Below are positions 41,381 through 48,906 of a stretch of DNA of 48,906 nt, in pieces (positions within the stretch are counted from its first letter, which is position 1; every line of letters begins with the position of its first letter). The stretch spans positions 1 to 48,906 of the forward strand of contig DAHWID010000002.1 in assembly GCA_027345405.1 (NCBI GenBank), given 5' to 3'. The stretch is from Candidatus Saccharimonadota bacterium (GTDB lineage: Bacteria; Patescibacteriota; Saccharimonadia; Saccharimonadales; UBA4665). The notes beneath the pieces are model-generated. The model saw nothing but the letters and a program-made list of their open reading frames with translations. It had not been told where the DNA came from and searched no databases. The position numbers and the translations under genes are program-made.

Positions 41381-41854
41381 TCAAGTAGATCCTCTAATAA
41401 TATGGTCGAGTATGTTTTCAGCTTGTTTGTAGAAGCTAGGGCGTTTGGCTTTGGCTTCTTTGATGGTGTGATGCAATTTGTGTAAGATCTCTGGTCTTTC
41501 CAGATCGGTTAGTAATTTCTGAAATTCCTTATCCAGTTCTTCGAGCTCCTCATCGGTCATCTCTTCCAAACCGATAAACGAATCGCGGGCGCGCCGATCA
41601 GCGGCAATCAGTTCGTTCAGTTTTAGCTGAATAGCTTTACTATCACGGTACTGGCTACTTTGCAACGTGAAGACCATTAGAAAAATAATGACATCCGTGA
41701 TTGTTGAAATAGCTATCATCCAGGTATTAGAAAAATGAAAATATGGCCCAGTAATTAACCAGACTATAACACCGAATGCTGCTAACAAGAATGCTACAGG
41801 CGAACCGGTTGAACGCGATAACCATTGCGAGAAATTGTGAATGACGCTTTTCAT
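41381..41854 (-). CDS. Low-affinity iron permease family protein
   Basis: The 157-residue protein has two TM helices (VAFLLAAFGVIVWLITG and MIAISTITDVIIFLMVFTLQ) followed by SQYRDSKAIQLKLNELIAA and an acidic helix (EMTDEELEELDKEFQKLL). This order is that of bacterial short forms of the FET4-like iron permease family (PF04120). Transport activity of the short forms is not established. An extended -10 (TGATATAAT, minus strand, 41876-41884) gives a leader of about 15 bases. Divergent from bcp. Confidence 0.85.
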   Translation of the reverse strand: MKSVIHNFSQWLSRSTGSPVAFLLAAFGVIVWLITGPYFHFSNTWMIAISTITDVIIFLMVFTLQSSQYRDSKAIQLKLNELIAADRRARDSFIGLEEMTDEELEELDKEFQKLLTDLERPEILHKLHHTIKEAKAKRPSFYKQAENILDHIIRGST

Positions 41855-41901
41855 TTGTTTTTTAACTTTGCTTTTATTATATCAGGGATCTAAAAAGCGT
41901 C

Positions 41902-41907
41902 TATAAT
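41902..41907 (+). promoter_or_regulatory. TATAAT box of bcp, seven bases before ATG
   Basis: An exact TATAAT at 41902-41907 followed by seven bases and ATG 41915. The expected transcript start is on the start codon, so the mRNA would be leaderless. No -35 box is clear. Confidence 0.6.
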
Positions 41908-41914
41908 GTAGTAT

Positions 41915-42379
41915 ATGAAACCAGCACCCAACTTTAAGCTTCAAGATCAAGATGGTAATTGGCACAGCCTAGAAGATTATCACGGAAAATATTTAGTGCT
42001 TTACTTTTACCCTAAAGATGACACGCCCGGCTGCACGAAAGAAGCTTGTGCATTTCGTGACGGGCGCGATGACATTAAAGATCTAGGTAATGTAGAGGTT
42101 GTCGGAGTTAGCAAGGATTCGGTTGCTTCCCACAAAAAATTTGCCGATAAGTATCACCTTAATTTTACGCTACTGTCTGATCCGGATCATAAAGTTATCG
42201 AAGCTTACGGTTCGTGGCAACCGAATAAATTTATGGGCAGATCATTTATGGGTACTCATCGGGATACTTTCATTATTTCACCGGAAGGTAAAATATTAAA
42301 AGAGTATCGAGGGGTTAGCCCGAACGATCATGCAACTGAGATAATTACTGAGCTCGGACGGCAAATGCACGTTCAATAG
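41915..42379 (+). CDS. bcp: Thiol peroxidase, Bcp/PrxQ type
   Basis: The 154-residue peroxiredoxin reduces peroxides with electrons from thioredoxin. The peroxidatic Cys40 is in DDTPGCTKEAC, with the resolving Cys45 five residues later, as in alpha-helix-type PrxQ/Bcp. The Thr and the Arg of the active site (THRDTFII) are present. Length is normal. Divergent from the iron-permease-like gene, an arrangement that could link iron and peroxide handling (inference). The 3' end overlaps the convergent gene by 35 bases. Confidence 0.96.
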   Translation: MKPAPNFKLQDQDGNWHSLEDYHGKYLVLYFYPKDDTPGCTKEACAFRDGRDDIKDLGNVEVVGVSKDSVASHKKFADKYHLNFTLLSDPDHKVIEAYGSWQPNKFMGRSFMGTHRDTFIISPEGKILKEYRGVSPNDHATEIITELGRQMHVQ

Positions 42380-42767
42380 GTACTACGTTGCCTAAGCCCG
42401 TCGCTTCTGTGACGCATTGAGGGTAGCTCTGCTTAGCCGCATACACTAAAAGTTCATCTAGTGGAGGCTTAATTGGCGCTAGGATTAATGCGCCAACCAT
42501 TTTTATCTGGTCATAATACTTTCTAACGTTTTCTATCTGAGCTAGGGCGGTTAGAGCCGCTTCGTTATAAGAAAGAGCTCCTACTCCAAAAAGTGTCAAT
42601 AAATCATTGTCCCTTTCATGAATTTGCACCCAGTCCTTAGGAAAATCTTCACGGCATAACCCATCGTATATACCAAGCATAACTTGGTCGTGTTCCTGCG
42701 CGTTGTCAGTAACTACTAAAAGATGTACGCCAGCCAACCAAAGTGATTTTTCGCCTATCTCATGCAC
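42345..42767 (-). CDS. Protein of unknown function, 140 residues
   Basis: The soluble protein has a strand-helix-strand start (KSLWLAGVHLLVVTDNAQEHDQVMLGIYDGL), then IHERDNDLLTLFGVG and a C-terminal helix-rich part with PIKPPLDELLVYAAKQ. No signal or TM helix. No family recognised. The last 11 residues are antisense to bcp. Composition is ordinary and the frame has a normal ATG, so it is likely real. The following gap to 42971 shows nothing. Confidence 0.6.
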   Translation of the reverse strand: MHEIGEKSLWLAGVHLLVVTDNAQEHDQVMLGIYDGLCREDFPKDWVQIHERDNDLLTLFGVGALSYNEAALTALAQIENVRKYYDQIKMVGALILAPIKPPLDELLVYAAKQSYPQCVTEATGLGNVVPIERAFAVRAQ

Positions 42768-42971
42768 AGTGCCATAGTATATAATTTAGGACAGAAAGTG
42801 CAAGTCTCATTTTATTTTAAATTTCACACTTTATTTGGTTTGATAGTTGGTAAGTTTCACCTGAGTGAATGACTGCCTAGCAGTTTTTGATGAGTTATCC
42901 TGGTTTTATGATCAGCAATAAGTTTTAGTTAGTAAATCAACCCTACCGTGATATTTGATTGAAGCTCGAAG

Positions 42972-43571
42972 CTAAAGATGCTTTCCGTAGTAATACCAGA
43001 AGTGATGCAATATAAAAGCAATCATTAAGACAAACCAAAATAGCAGAATGTCTAAATGATGCTTTCTGATCCAGCGGTAGGTTCGAGTGGACTTAAACTT
43101 AGTTAAAATTATTCCATTATCTATGTTATATAAGGTGCTGTACCAAAACAAAGTAGTGGTAACGACGTCGACCGTCAAACAGAATGGGCAGAGTGCATGG
43201 ATTTCGAACATGCTTTTAAACAGCAGATAATAGGCTGAAATAATTCCCACACTCACGAAAGTTTGCAGGGTTGCAAAAAACCAGCGTTTATATTTGGCGC
43301 CGGCAATCATTCCTACGCCAGCTGCCAGAACTGCTCCAAACGCCGCAATGCCATAAAATGGGTATGGCAACCCGAAAATCGAGTCGCCCTTAAATGTGAT
43401 GACGTCGCCGCAGCTTATAATCGGGTTTAAATTGCACGATGGTATGTAGTTAGGGTTTTGAGCGATCGCCAGCGTGTCATGGCTTAAAATTAAGGAAGCG
43501 GTTAGCCCGATAGCTCCTCCAATAATAAGTAGCCATGGGTAAACATTAAATAATGTTAGTTTAAGTTTCAC
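42972..43571 (-). CDS. Vitamin K epoxide reductase (VKOR) family protein
   Basis: The 199-residue protein has about five TM helices. The active-site CPFC is at the start of the fourth helix (HALCPFCLTVD) and the loop cysteine pair is in SCNLNPIISCGD, matching bacterial VKOR. VKOR reoxidises DsbA-like partners using quinone, driving disulfide formation outside the membrane. No fused thioredoxin domain is present. The start is GTG, exactly seven bases after TATAAT (43579-43584 on the minus strand), so the mRNA is likely leaderless. Confidence 0.94.
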   Translation of the reverse strand: MKLKLTLFNVYPWLLIIGGAIGLTASLILSHDTLAIAQNPNYIPSCNLNPIISCGDVITFKGDSIFGLPYPFYGIAAFGAVLAAGVGMIAGAKYKRWFFATLQTFVSVGIISAYYLLFKSMFEIHALCPFCLTVDVVTTTLFWYSTLYNIDNGIILTKFKSTRTYRWIRKHHLDILLFWFVLMIAFILHHFWYYYGKHL

Positions 43572-43578
43572 GCATGTA

Positions 43579-43584
43579 ATTATA
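43579..43584 (-). promoter_or_regulatory. TATAAT box of the VKOR gene, seven bases before GTG
   Basis: An exact TATAAT on the minus strand with a seven-base gap to the GTG start at 43571. It places the transcript start on the start codon. No clear -35 box is present. Confidence 0.6.
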
Positions 43585-43643
43585 GCGATTCAGCTTAATT
43601 CTACCTATATGGGATATAATTAAGCAGTAGCGTTAATAGTGGT

Positions 43644-44702
43644 ATGGTGAAGTTAAAAATAAACATTCGAAATTTGCAAATTGTTTTAGGTTTCCTGTGG
43701 TTGCTTGATGGAATATTCCAGCTGCAGCCTAAGATGTTTACGAGTGCCTTTGCTCATAACGTGATTGCGCCAGCCGCTCAAGGACAGCCGGGTTTTGTCT
43801 ACACCCTGATGCATTTTGCGGTGCATCTTGTATTGCTCCAACCGGCAGTCTTTGATGTATTATTTGCCTTAATTCAACTGAGTCTCGGCGCCCTGATTAT
43901 ATATAAAAAGACTGCTAAATTTGGGTTGATGGCATCTGCGATTTGGGCGTTTGTAGTTTGGAGTCTTGGTGAAGGATTTGGTGGTATTTTTAGTGGTCAT
44001 ACGTTGCTGCTGATTGGTGCTCCCGGTGCTGCCCTGCTTTACTTGCTGCTGGCACTTGCCCTATTGCCCAAAAAAGACCGCAGCAATGCTTCGCCGAGGT
44101 ACTGGTTAGTCTTTGTATGGATGGCTATTTGGATGGGGGGAGGTATCTACCAGTTGCTACCGGGGCAAAATAACGTTGGCAATCTCGGTTCAATAATCAG
44201 CAGTAACAGTGTTGGGGCTCCTAATTGGCTAGCAGCGCTAGATACGCATGTCGGCAAGTGGATTACTGGTCTCGGGCACTACTCTGTTGCTAGTCATCCA
44301 GTGACGGTGCAAATGGCTGGCATGAGCATGAGCGCGCCGGTTTCGGCTGGATCATCACACCCAGGCTACTTGTTAATTTTGGGGCTGGCTTTAGTGCAAC
44401 TACTAATTGGTTTTGGGGTGTTGTTCCCTGGCAGGTGGCGCAGGGTAACGATCTTAGGAGGATCGGTCCTAGCGCTGGCGTTTTGGGTATTTGGGCAAAA
44501 TCTGGGTGGTTTTTATTCCGCTACGATGACTGATCCAAACAGCGGACCGTTATTGATGCTGCTCGGCTTAACTATACTTGGAATCTCCGGCTTGGATGTC
44601 CAGCTGTCACAGTTAGGCAAACGGATTGGCGCCTTACTGCTTGGAGGCAATGATGATCTCAAACAACTTGTAGTAGAACCAATGGAGTCTCAGGACGTCT
44701 GA
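43644..44702 (+). CDS. Multi-TM protein with internal duplication (DoxX-like)
   Basis: The 352-residue protein has eight or nine TM helices in two related halves: LGFLWLLDGIFQLQP matches WMAIWMGGGIYQLLPGQ, and FVVWSLGEGFGGIFSGHT matches FWVFGQNLGGFYSATMTD. The halves fit a duplicated four-helix unit of the DoxX type. An outside loop is rich in Met, Ser and His (VQMAGMSMSAPVSAGSSH), which could bind copper, but this is only composition. No firm family. TATAAT lies about 25 bases upstream. Confidence 0.65.
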   Translation: MVKLKINIRNLQIVLGFLWLLDGIFQLQPKMFTSAFAHNVIAPAAQGQPGFVYTLMHFAVHLVLLQPAVFDVLFALIQLSLGALIIYKKTAKFGLMASAIWAFVVWSLGEGFGGIFSGHTLLLIGAPGAALLYLLLALALLPKKDRSNASPRYWLVFVWMAIWMGGGIYQLLPGQNNVGNLGSIISSNSVGAPNWLAALDTHVGKWITGLGHYSVASHPVTVQMAGMSMSAPVSAGSSHPGYLLILGLALVQLLIGFGVLFPGRWRRVTILGGSVLALAFWVFGQNLGGFYSATMTDPNSGPLLMLLGLTILGISGLDVQLSQLGKRIGALLLGGNDDLKQLVVEPMESQDV

Positions 44703-44770
44703 GAGGTATAATCGCTTTGGTTAAGTAAACTTAATTTAAGGTTTAAAGCTATTTGGCATAATATGGCGGC

Positions 44771-45448
44771 ATGCATAAGCGATATATTCTAATTGCGGCA
44801 CTGTTATGGGCGGCATCTGTGCAGTACTTTGTTGTTCAGATAAGCATAGCTGTTGCATCCCGACACTATAACTTTATATCTGACGCCATAAGTGACCTCG
44901 GCAACACTGGCTGCGGACGATTTGACGGACATTATGTTTGCTCGGCTTACCCCTGGCTTATGAATGATTCATTGATAGCTTTAGGTGCTAGCGTACTAGC
45001 CGGCGCGCTGCTGTTTCTTGCCTTTTACCGGCCATACCGGTTACGCACCCGGCTGGGTTTTGTATTAATGGGGGTAGCATCAATTGGCATCATTATGGTT
45101 GGGCTATTCCCGGAAAACCTGGCGCCAACGATCCATAACGCTGGAGCAGATCTTGGTTTTTTGGCCGGCTTAATGTCTATAGTGATAATTGGTATCGGCT
45201 TAAAAGTAACTAAATGGCTGCACTATTATACGATTGCTGCGGCTTTAATAGCGGCTACAGGATTAATCTTGATTACCACACATAATGAAGATTGGGTAGC
45301 ATCCGGAGCAGCCGAACGTGCGGTAGCAAGTAGCGAGATTATCTGGCTGATATTGTTTGGGGTCTATATTGCATTTCGTTTGTTACGTCGTCCGACCCTC
45401 GAGTTACCTCTCGAACGTAAGGATGAACCGAATATTTTTCAGATATAA
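44771..45448 (+). CDS. DUF998 membrane protein
   Basis: The 225-residue protein has six TM helices and the DUF998 marks: NFISDAISDLGNTGC after helix 1, LFPEN with IHNAGADLGFLAG in the middle, and a late ASSEIIWLILFGVY. The family function is unknown. An extended -10 (TGGCATAAT, 44754-44762) sits eight bases before ATG, so a leaderless transcript is likely. It follows the DoxX-like gene by 68 bases. Confidence 0.85.
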   Translation: MHKRYILIAALLWAASVQYFVVQISIAVASRHYNFISDAISDLGNTGCGRFDGHYVCSAYPWLMNDSLIALGASVLAGALLFLAFYRPYRLRTRLGFVLMGVASIGIIMVGLFPENLAPTIHNAGADLGFLAGLMSIVIIGIGLKVTKWLHYYTIAAALIAATGLILITTHNEDWVASGAAERAVASSEIIWLILFGVYIAFRLLRRPTLELPLERKDEPNIFQI

Positions 45449-45463
45449 ACCTGGTGATTTAAG

Positions 45464-46588
45464 CTATTCCCAGCGAAATACGCGGAAAGCTACGGCGTAG
45501 ATAATAACTAACCAAACTCCCATCACTGCTAGCTGCGGTCCTAAATCAAGCAGGCTTTTGCCTTGAGTTAGTATCATTCTGGCTCCGTCAATGACGGGCG
45601 TGAGTGGCATGTAGTTTGTGATTGATTGCAGCCACTGGGGCATAAGATAGCGCGGAAAAAATACCCCGGTTAAAAACATCATTGGGAACACGATGATGTT
45701 TCCTAATGGCGCTACCTGACGTTCATTTTTAGCCCATCCTCCAAGGGCCAATCCAATGCCAAGGATTAAGATAATGCCTAGAATTAGATATAGCGCCAGG
45801 GTTGCCAGATCACCGACAATTTTTAGATGGTACAGTTCAACTGCAACTACCATCATCAGACCGAGAGACATTAGACCGGTTACTGCTTGCCCAAGCATGT
45901 TTGACATAAAGAATTGCCAGACCCGTAGAGGTGTAGTGTGTAGCCGGCGCAAGACACCCATTTTCTTGAGTTCAGGGAACACGCTCATCGGTCCAAAGAT
46001 ACCAGTGCCTAGTATTGCAAAACCAAGTAAGCCAGTAAAGGTATAGTCAAATGAAGTCAGGCTGTGGGCATCAGACTGCTTAGTAATGACTTTTAATGTT
46101 TGGCCGGATTTAGTGAAGTGACTGGTAATAGCGCTAAACTGTGACTGCATGATTGAAGCTAAAGCTTGAGCCTCTTGTTGGTTGCTGCCAGAGTAACGCA
46201 GTATGGCATTGCCGGTCGGTAAGCCGTTTATAATTTGGCCAAAGCCCTTGGGTAACTCGATTATAACGTCAATTTCACCTCGGCTTAAACTGCTGTCAGC
46301 TTGAGCTAAGGTACTAACACCAGATTGAATGTTAAATGTCTTATCCTTTCGCAGGTTGGTTGAATATAGCTGGGCCAATGGTGTGCGTGAATCATTAATT
46401 AGTGCAACACGGAAGTTTAAGCTGCCGGTGTTACTTAAGCTACCGAACACGAACAGAAAAATAAGAGGAAATAAAAAGGTAAAAAACAAGGCTACTCGGT
46501 CGCGGAAAAGTCGCCTTAAATTTACAACAAAGAAGACCCAAACTGTATAGAGTTTAATTTGCCATGAGTCGGATCTATGTTTACTCAT
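45464..46588 (-). CDS. ABC-2 type exporter permease
   Basis: The 374-residue permease has one N-terminal TM helix (VALFFTFLFPLIFLFVFG), a large outside domain (about 50-180, FRVALINDS, ILRYSG) and five C-terminal TM helices with FPMMFLTGVFFPRYLMPQW, a hallmark of ABC2_membrane_3 and daunorubicin-type exporters. Its start overlaps the ATPase stop (ATGA). The pair probably exports a lipid-like or antibiotic compound. It is convergent with the DUF998 gene. Confidence 0.93.
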   Translation of the reverse strand: MSKHRSDSWQIKLYTVWVFFVVNLRRLFRDRVALFFTFLFPLIFLFVFGSLSNTGSLNFRVALINDSRTPLAQLYSTNLRKDKTFNIQSGVSTLAQADSSLSRGEIDVIIELPKGFGQIINGLPTGNAILRYSGSNQQEAQALASIMQSQFSAITSHFTKSGQTLKVITKQSDAHSLTSFDYTFTGLLGFAILGTGIFGPMSVFPELKKMGVLRRLHTTPLRVWQFFMSNMLGQAVTGLMSLGLMMVVAVELYHLKIVGDLATLALYLILGIILILGIGLALGGWAKNERQVAPLGNIIVFPMMFLTGVFFPRYLMPQWLQSITNYMPLTPVIDGARMILTQGKSLLDLGPQLAVMGVWLVIIYAVAFRVFRWE

Positions 46589-47349
46589 GCTTCGCTCTTG
46601 AACTTCTTTCCCGTCAGGTCGATATAGACGTCCTCTAAGTTAGCCTTATTTTCGATTGGCGGTTTCGAAAAACCACGTTTTAGTAAAGCCTCGATTAATT
46701 TATTCGGTGTATCAAGGGCAATGATTCTGCCGCTGTCCATAATTGCTACCCGGTCGCACAGAATCTGCGCTTCTTCCATGTAATGGGTGGTCAAAATAAC
46801 ACTAATGCCACGGGCCTTAACTTCAGTAATGAGGTTCCATAAATTCCTTCTGGCTTGCGGGTCAAGCCCGGTTGTCGGTTCATCAAGAAAAAAGACTTTT
46901 GGGTTATGTACTAGAGCAGTGACAATCGAGAAACGTTGCTTTTGCCCGCCAGACAACTGTTCAACAAAAGCATTGGCTTTCTCGCCCAAGCCCACTTCAT
47001 TTAGAAATGTTCTTGGGTTTACTCTTTCGCCGTAAGCTGCAGCAAACATCTGGATTATTTCAGTTAGTTTGGTTCGATCTTGAAACCCGGGTGATTGCGG
47101 CTGAACTCCAATCAGTGAACGGATTTTGTATGGGTTAGTGGCAACATCAATATTGGTAATTGTGGCACTGCCATGATCAATCTCACGCAGAGTCTCGATC
47201 ATTTCAAGGGTAGTTGTTTTGCCGGCTCCGTTTGGTCCAAGTATCCCAAACACTTCACCCTTATATACACTAAAACTGATAGCATCTACGGCTTTGATTC
47301 CGTTATAGCTCTTAGAGAGATCTTTAACCTTTACAATAATTTCAGGCAT
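46585..47349 (-). CDS. ABC exporter ATPase (daunorubicin/NodI type)
   Basis: The 254-residue ATPase has Walker A GPNGAGKTT, Q loop (VQPQSPG), signature LSGGQKQR, Walker B FFLDEPTTGLDP and H loop (LTTHYMEEAQ). The MEEA after the H loop and the C-terminal extension (ANLEDVYIDLTGK) mark the drug exporter group (DrrA/CcmA/NodI). It is coupled to the ABC-2 permease gene by a four-base overlap. Substrate unknown. Confidence 0.95.
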   Translation of the reverse strand: MPEIIVKVKDLSKSYNGIKAVDAISFSVYKGEVFGILGPNGAGKTTTLEMIETLREIDHGSATITNIDVATNPYKIRSLIGVQPQSPGFQDRTKLTEIIQMFAAAYGERVNPRTFLNEVGLGEKANAFVEQLSGGQKQRFSIVTALVHNPKVFFLDEPTTGLDPQARRNLWNLITEVKARGISVILTTHYMEEAQILCDRVAIMDSGRIIALDTPNKLIEALLKRGFSKPPIENKANLEDVYIDLTGKKFKSEA

Positions 47350-47500
47350 TAATTAAAACAAGGGTTTATTAGCTTGGTTCATCATACCACATGTATTTGA
47401 CATTATGTCTTGTGGTCATTTGCGGTTTTTTGCACGAATTAACGCTTTTGTTTAAACTGTTTAAATTTTATATGATCTTTGTAGTTTTTGATTTTGTCTT

Positions 47501-48895
47501 ATGAATTCACACATTACGCCGGATGATTTTTATAGTGATTGCCCGCCAGAGAGAATTATAGGTATTGAGTGCGAATATAACTTACAACAAGGGATATCTA
47601 GTCCTGGAGTATTAATACCCATAAGTAGCTATATGACGCCAGAGGCTATTGCTAGAGCCGGGCTAAGCATTTTTGGCAAAAGTAAATTTTTGGATAATGG
47701 CGGTGGAATTTATGCCGATATCGGAGATCATTTAGAGTATGACACGCCCGAATGTCTTGGGCCTCAAGAGGCAGCTGCCGCCGATATGGCTGGCACAGTA
47801 ATTATTAGAAGGATTGTTGAAGCTTCTGAGTTACCACATAATGGTTTATTCCGGCTTACCGGCAGCAATACAGAAGCTAATGATATCGTTTATACAAGTG
47901 GTTATCACGAAAATTACTTATTTCCTCGATCGGCAGCCGATTCTTATTTAATCGATGATCTTCTGCCTGCTTATGCGGCATCCTGCATTTGGGGTCTATC
48001 CGGAATGGTAGGGGCGAGTTATGTTTTTTCACAAAAGATCTGGGGGATTGCCGGTAAGCCAATTAGCCGGTTTATTGATGAGCGACGCACAGGTCATCAA
48101 AAGCCAATGTTTATAATTCCGCCAATTGAATCGGATCATGACACCATTGGTCATCATGCATGGGCCCGTGTTGAACGACGTTATGCGGATGCCGGGTTGT
48201 CACCAGAAGTGCGCTTTATGCAGCTTGCTACAATGTCGTTAGTTTTAAGGATGATAGAGCACGCAGATAAGATAGGCCCCAAGCGTCTAGAGCAGATAAG
48301 TTTAAAGAATCCTGTTAAGGCGGCGCATATTTTTGCAGCTAATTTGGCGCTTAATAAAACAGTGTTAACTAAAGATGACGAAAGAGTTACGGCTCAAGAC
48401 ATTCAGAAAAAGTTCATTGAAATGGCAAAAGACTTAAATTGCAAGATTAAACTTCCGGACGATGAGGTGCGGGCGATTTATCTGTGGGAGAACATTATCG
48501 ATGGATTTGGTAGCAGCCAGCCAGACCAAGTTGAATATGGTGATTTAGTCAAAATGCTTGATGTTGCAGCCCGGCACGTGGTGCTAGCACGCAAACTAGG
48601 ACCCGGCTCTATTACTAATATAAATCCGCAAGCTGTGGCGCTCAATCTTATATGGGACAGGCTGTTGCCTGTTGGCGGTGCTCAAATATGGTGGAAAAAA
48701 TTTCCATCAGAATCTGTCCCGCCAAAACTTATTGATGAAATGCTTAATGGCACCAGGTTACCAAAGACACGTGCCGCGATTCGCATACACCAGCTTAAAC
48801 ACAATTCTGACAACATTGCCTGGCTCAATTGGGCGAGCATTCGCTATAAAAATAACACAACCACAGTCTTAGATGATTTTTATGCTACCAGCTAG
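47501..48895 (+). CDS. PafA/Dop family enzyme (Pup ligase or deamidase homologue)
   Basis: The 464-residue protein matches the Pup ligase/Dop fold in order: RIIGIECEYNLQ (Glu of the ATP site), FLDNGGGIYADIGDHLEYDTPEC with the Asp that is catalytic in PafA and Dop, FRLTGSNTEAN, GYHENYLFPR, FIDERRTG and MQLATMSLVLRMIEH. The Dop-specific insertion before the catalytic strand is absent, which favours PafA-like topology, but the usual INTRDEPHAD element is changed to SRFIDERRTGH. PafA joins Pup to Lys of target proteins; Dop removes it. AGGAG right after the stop (48896-48900) shows that another gene follows. Confidence 0.9.
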   Translation: MNSHITPDDFYSDCPPERIIGIECEYNLQQGISSPGVLIPISSYMTPEAIARAGLSIFGKSKFLDNGGGIYADIGDHLEYDTPECLGPQEAAAADMAGTVIIRRIVEASELPHNGLFRLTGSNTEANDIVYTSGYHENYLFPRSAADSYLIDDLLPAYAASCIWGLSGMVGASYVFSQKIWGIAGKPISRFIDERRTGHQKPMFIIPPIESDHDTIGHHAWARVERRYADAGLSPEVRFMQLATMSLVLRMIEHADKIGPKRLEQISLKNPVKAAHIFAANLALNKTVLTKDDERVTAQDIQKKFIEMAKDLNCKIKLPDDEVRAIYLWENIIDGFGSSQPDQVEYGDLVKMLDVAARHVVLARKLGPGSITNINPQAVALNLIWDRLLPVGGAQIWWKKFPSESVPPKLIDEMLNGTRLPKTRAAIRIHQLKHNSDNIAWLNWASIRYKNNTTTVLDDFYATS

Positions 48896-48906
48896 AGGAG
48901 ATCGAG

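Noticed and set aside
45756-46046. 96-residue plus-strand ORF
   Set aside because: It is antisense to the ABC-2 permease and basic in composition, as expected for the complement of TM-coding DNA.
1-48906. CRISPR arrays, rRNA genes, prophage structural genes
   Set aside because: No regularly spaced repeats, rRNA-like sequence or phage structural proteins were seen on reading both strands.

Overview
The window reads like a chromosome segment of a Candidate Phyla Radiation bacterium, most probably a non-oral (environmental) Saccharibacterium (TM7). This is an inference from gene content: short genes packed tightly, many small one- or two-TM proteins of unknown function, a membrane-anchored Clp ATPase, a trypsin-like protease fused to a CvpA-type membrane domain, a sortase, a single-TM DUF3048 protein, VKOR and an SQD1-like epimerase. 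The standard genetic code fits, since TGA is used as a stop in several overlaps. There is no rRNA. Two tRNAs are present: Leu(CAA) and Ser(GGA).

Layout. 1-400: end of a type II toxin-antitoxin pair. 650-7070 (minus): gltX, DUF3048 protein, histidine kinase, response regulator and a TylF-like methyltransferase form one close-packed run, preceded by a one-TM DUF4367-like protein. 7249-9993: PEGA-domain surface protein and a convergent sortase. 10056-12886: tRNA-Leu followed by a small AT-rich accessory island (IS1595-type transposase, class II Fic protein with an operator-like palindrome on its start, a 29-aa ORF, a TM protein). A 12-base near-copy of the tRNA 3' end closes the island. 12917-17767: 2H-like protein, NAXD-like protein, HAD phosphatase, exonuclease III, UMP kinase and SQD1-like epimerase. 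17926-20642: membrane-anchored double-AAA Clp ATPase plus a membrane partner, then tRNA-Ser. 20904-22999: MacB-type ABC exporter. 23005-27189 (minus): pgl-gnd-zwf, the whole oxidative pentose phosphate branch, ending in a MarP-like protease. 27295-31595: RRM protein, small leaderless ORF pair, LmbE deacetylase, GH25-like secreted protein, Y-family polymerase with small partner. 31986-34931: HtrA-like protease without PDZ, GtrA, a frameshifted GDPD. 35043-37536: small ORF, a divergent sigma-70 factor with a perfect 19-bp hairpin ending on its start codon, an unlisted 41-aa ORF and a likely sortase substrate. 37533-47349: 2H phosphoesterase, DUF2267, MFS exporter, small membrane proteins, iron-permease-like protein, Bcp peroxiredoxin, VKOR, two multi-TM proteins, ABC-2 exporter. 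47501-48895: a PafA/Dop (Pup ligase/deamidase) family enzyme with a ribosome site for a following gene at the window edge.

Themes. Many genes have a -10 box 6-9 bases before the start codon and no Shine-Dalgarno, implying leaderless mRNAs. Convergent genes often overlap at their 3' ends. Envelope functions dominate: sortase and its likely substrate, PEGA, GH25-like, two trypsin-like proteases, several exporters, VKOR for disulfide formation. The most novel candidates are the PafA/Dop homologue, the sigma-factor start-codon hairpin, and the tRNA-Leu Fic/IS1595 island.
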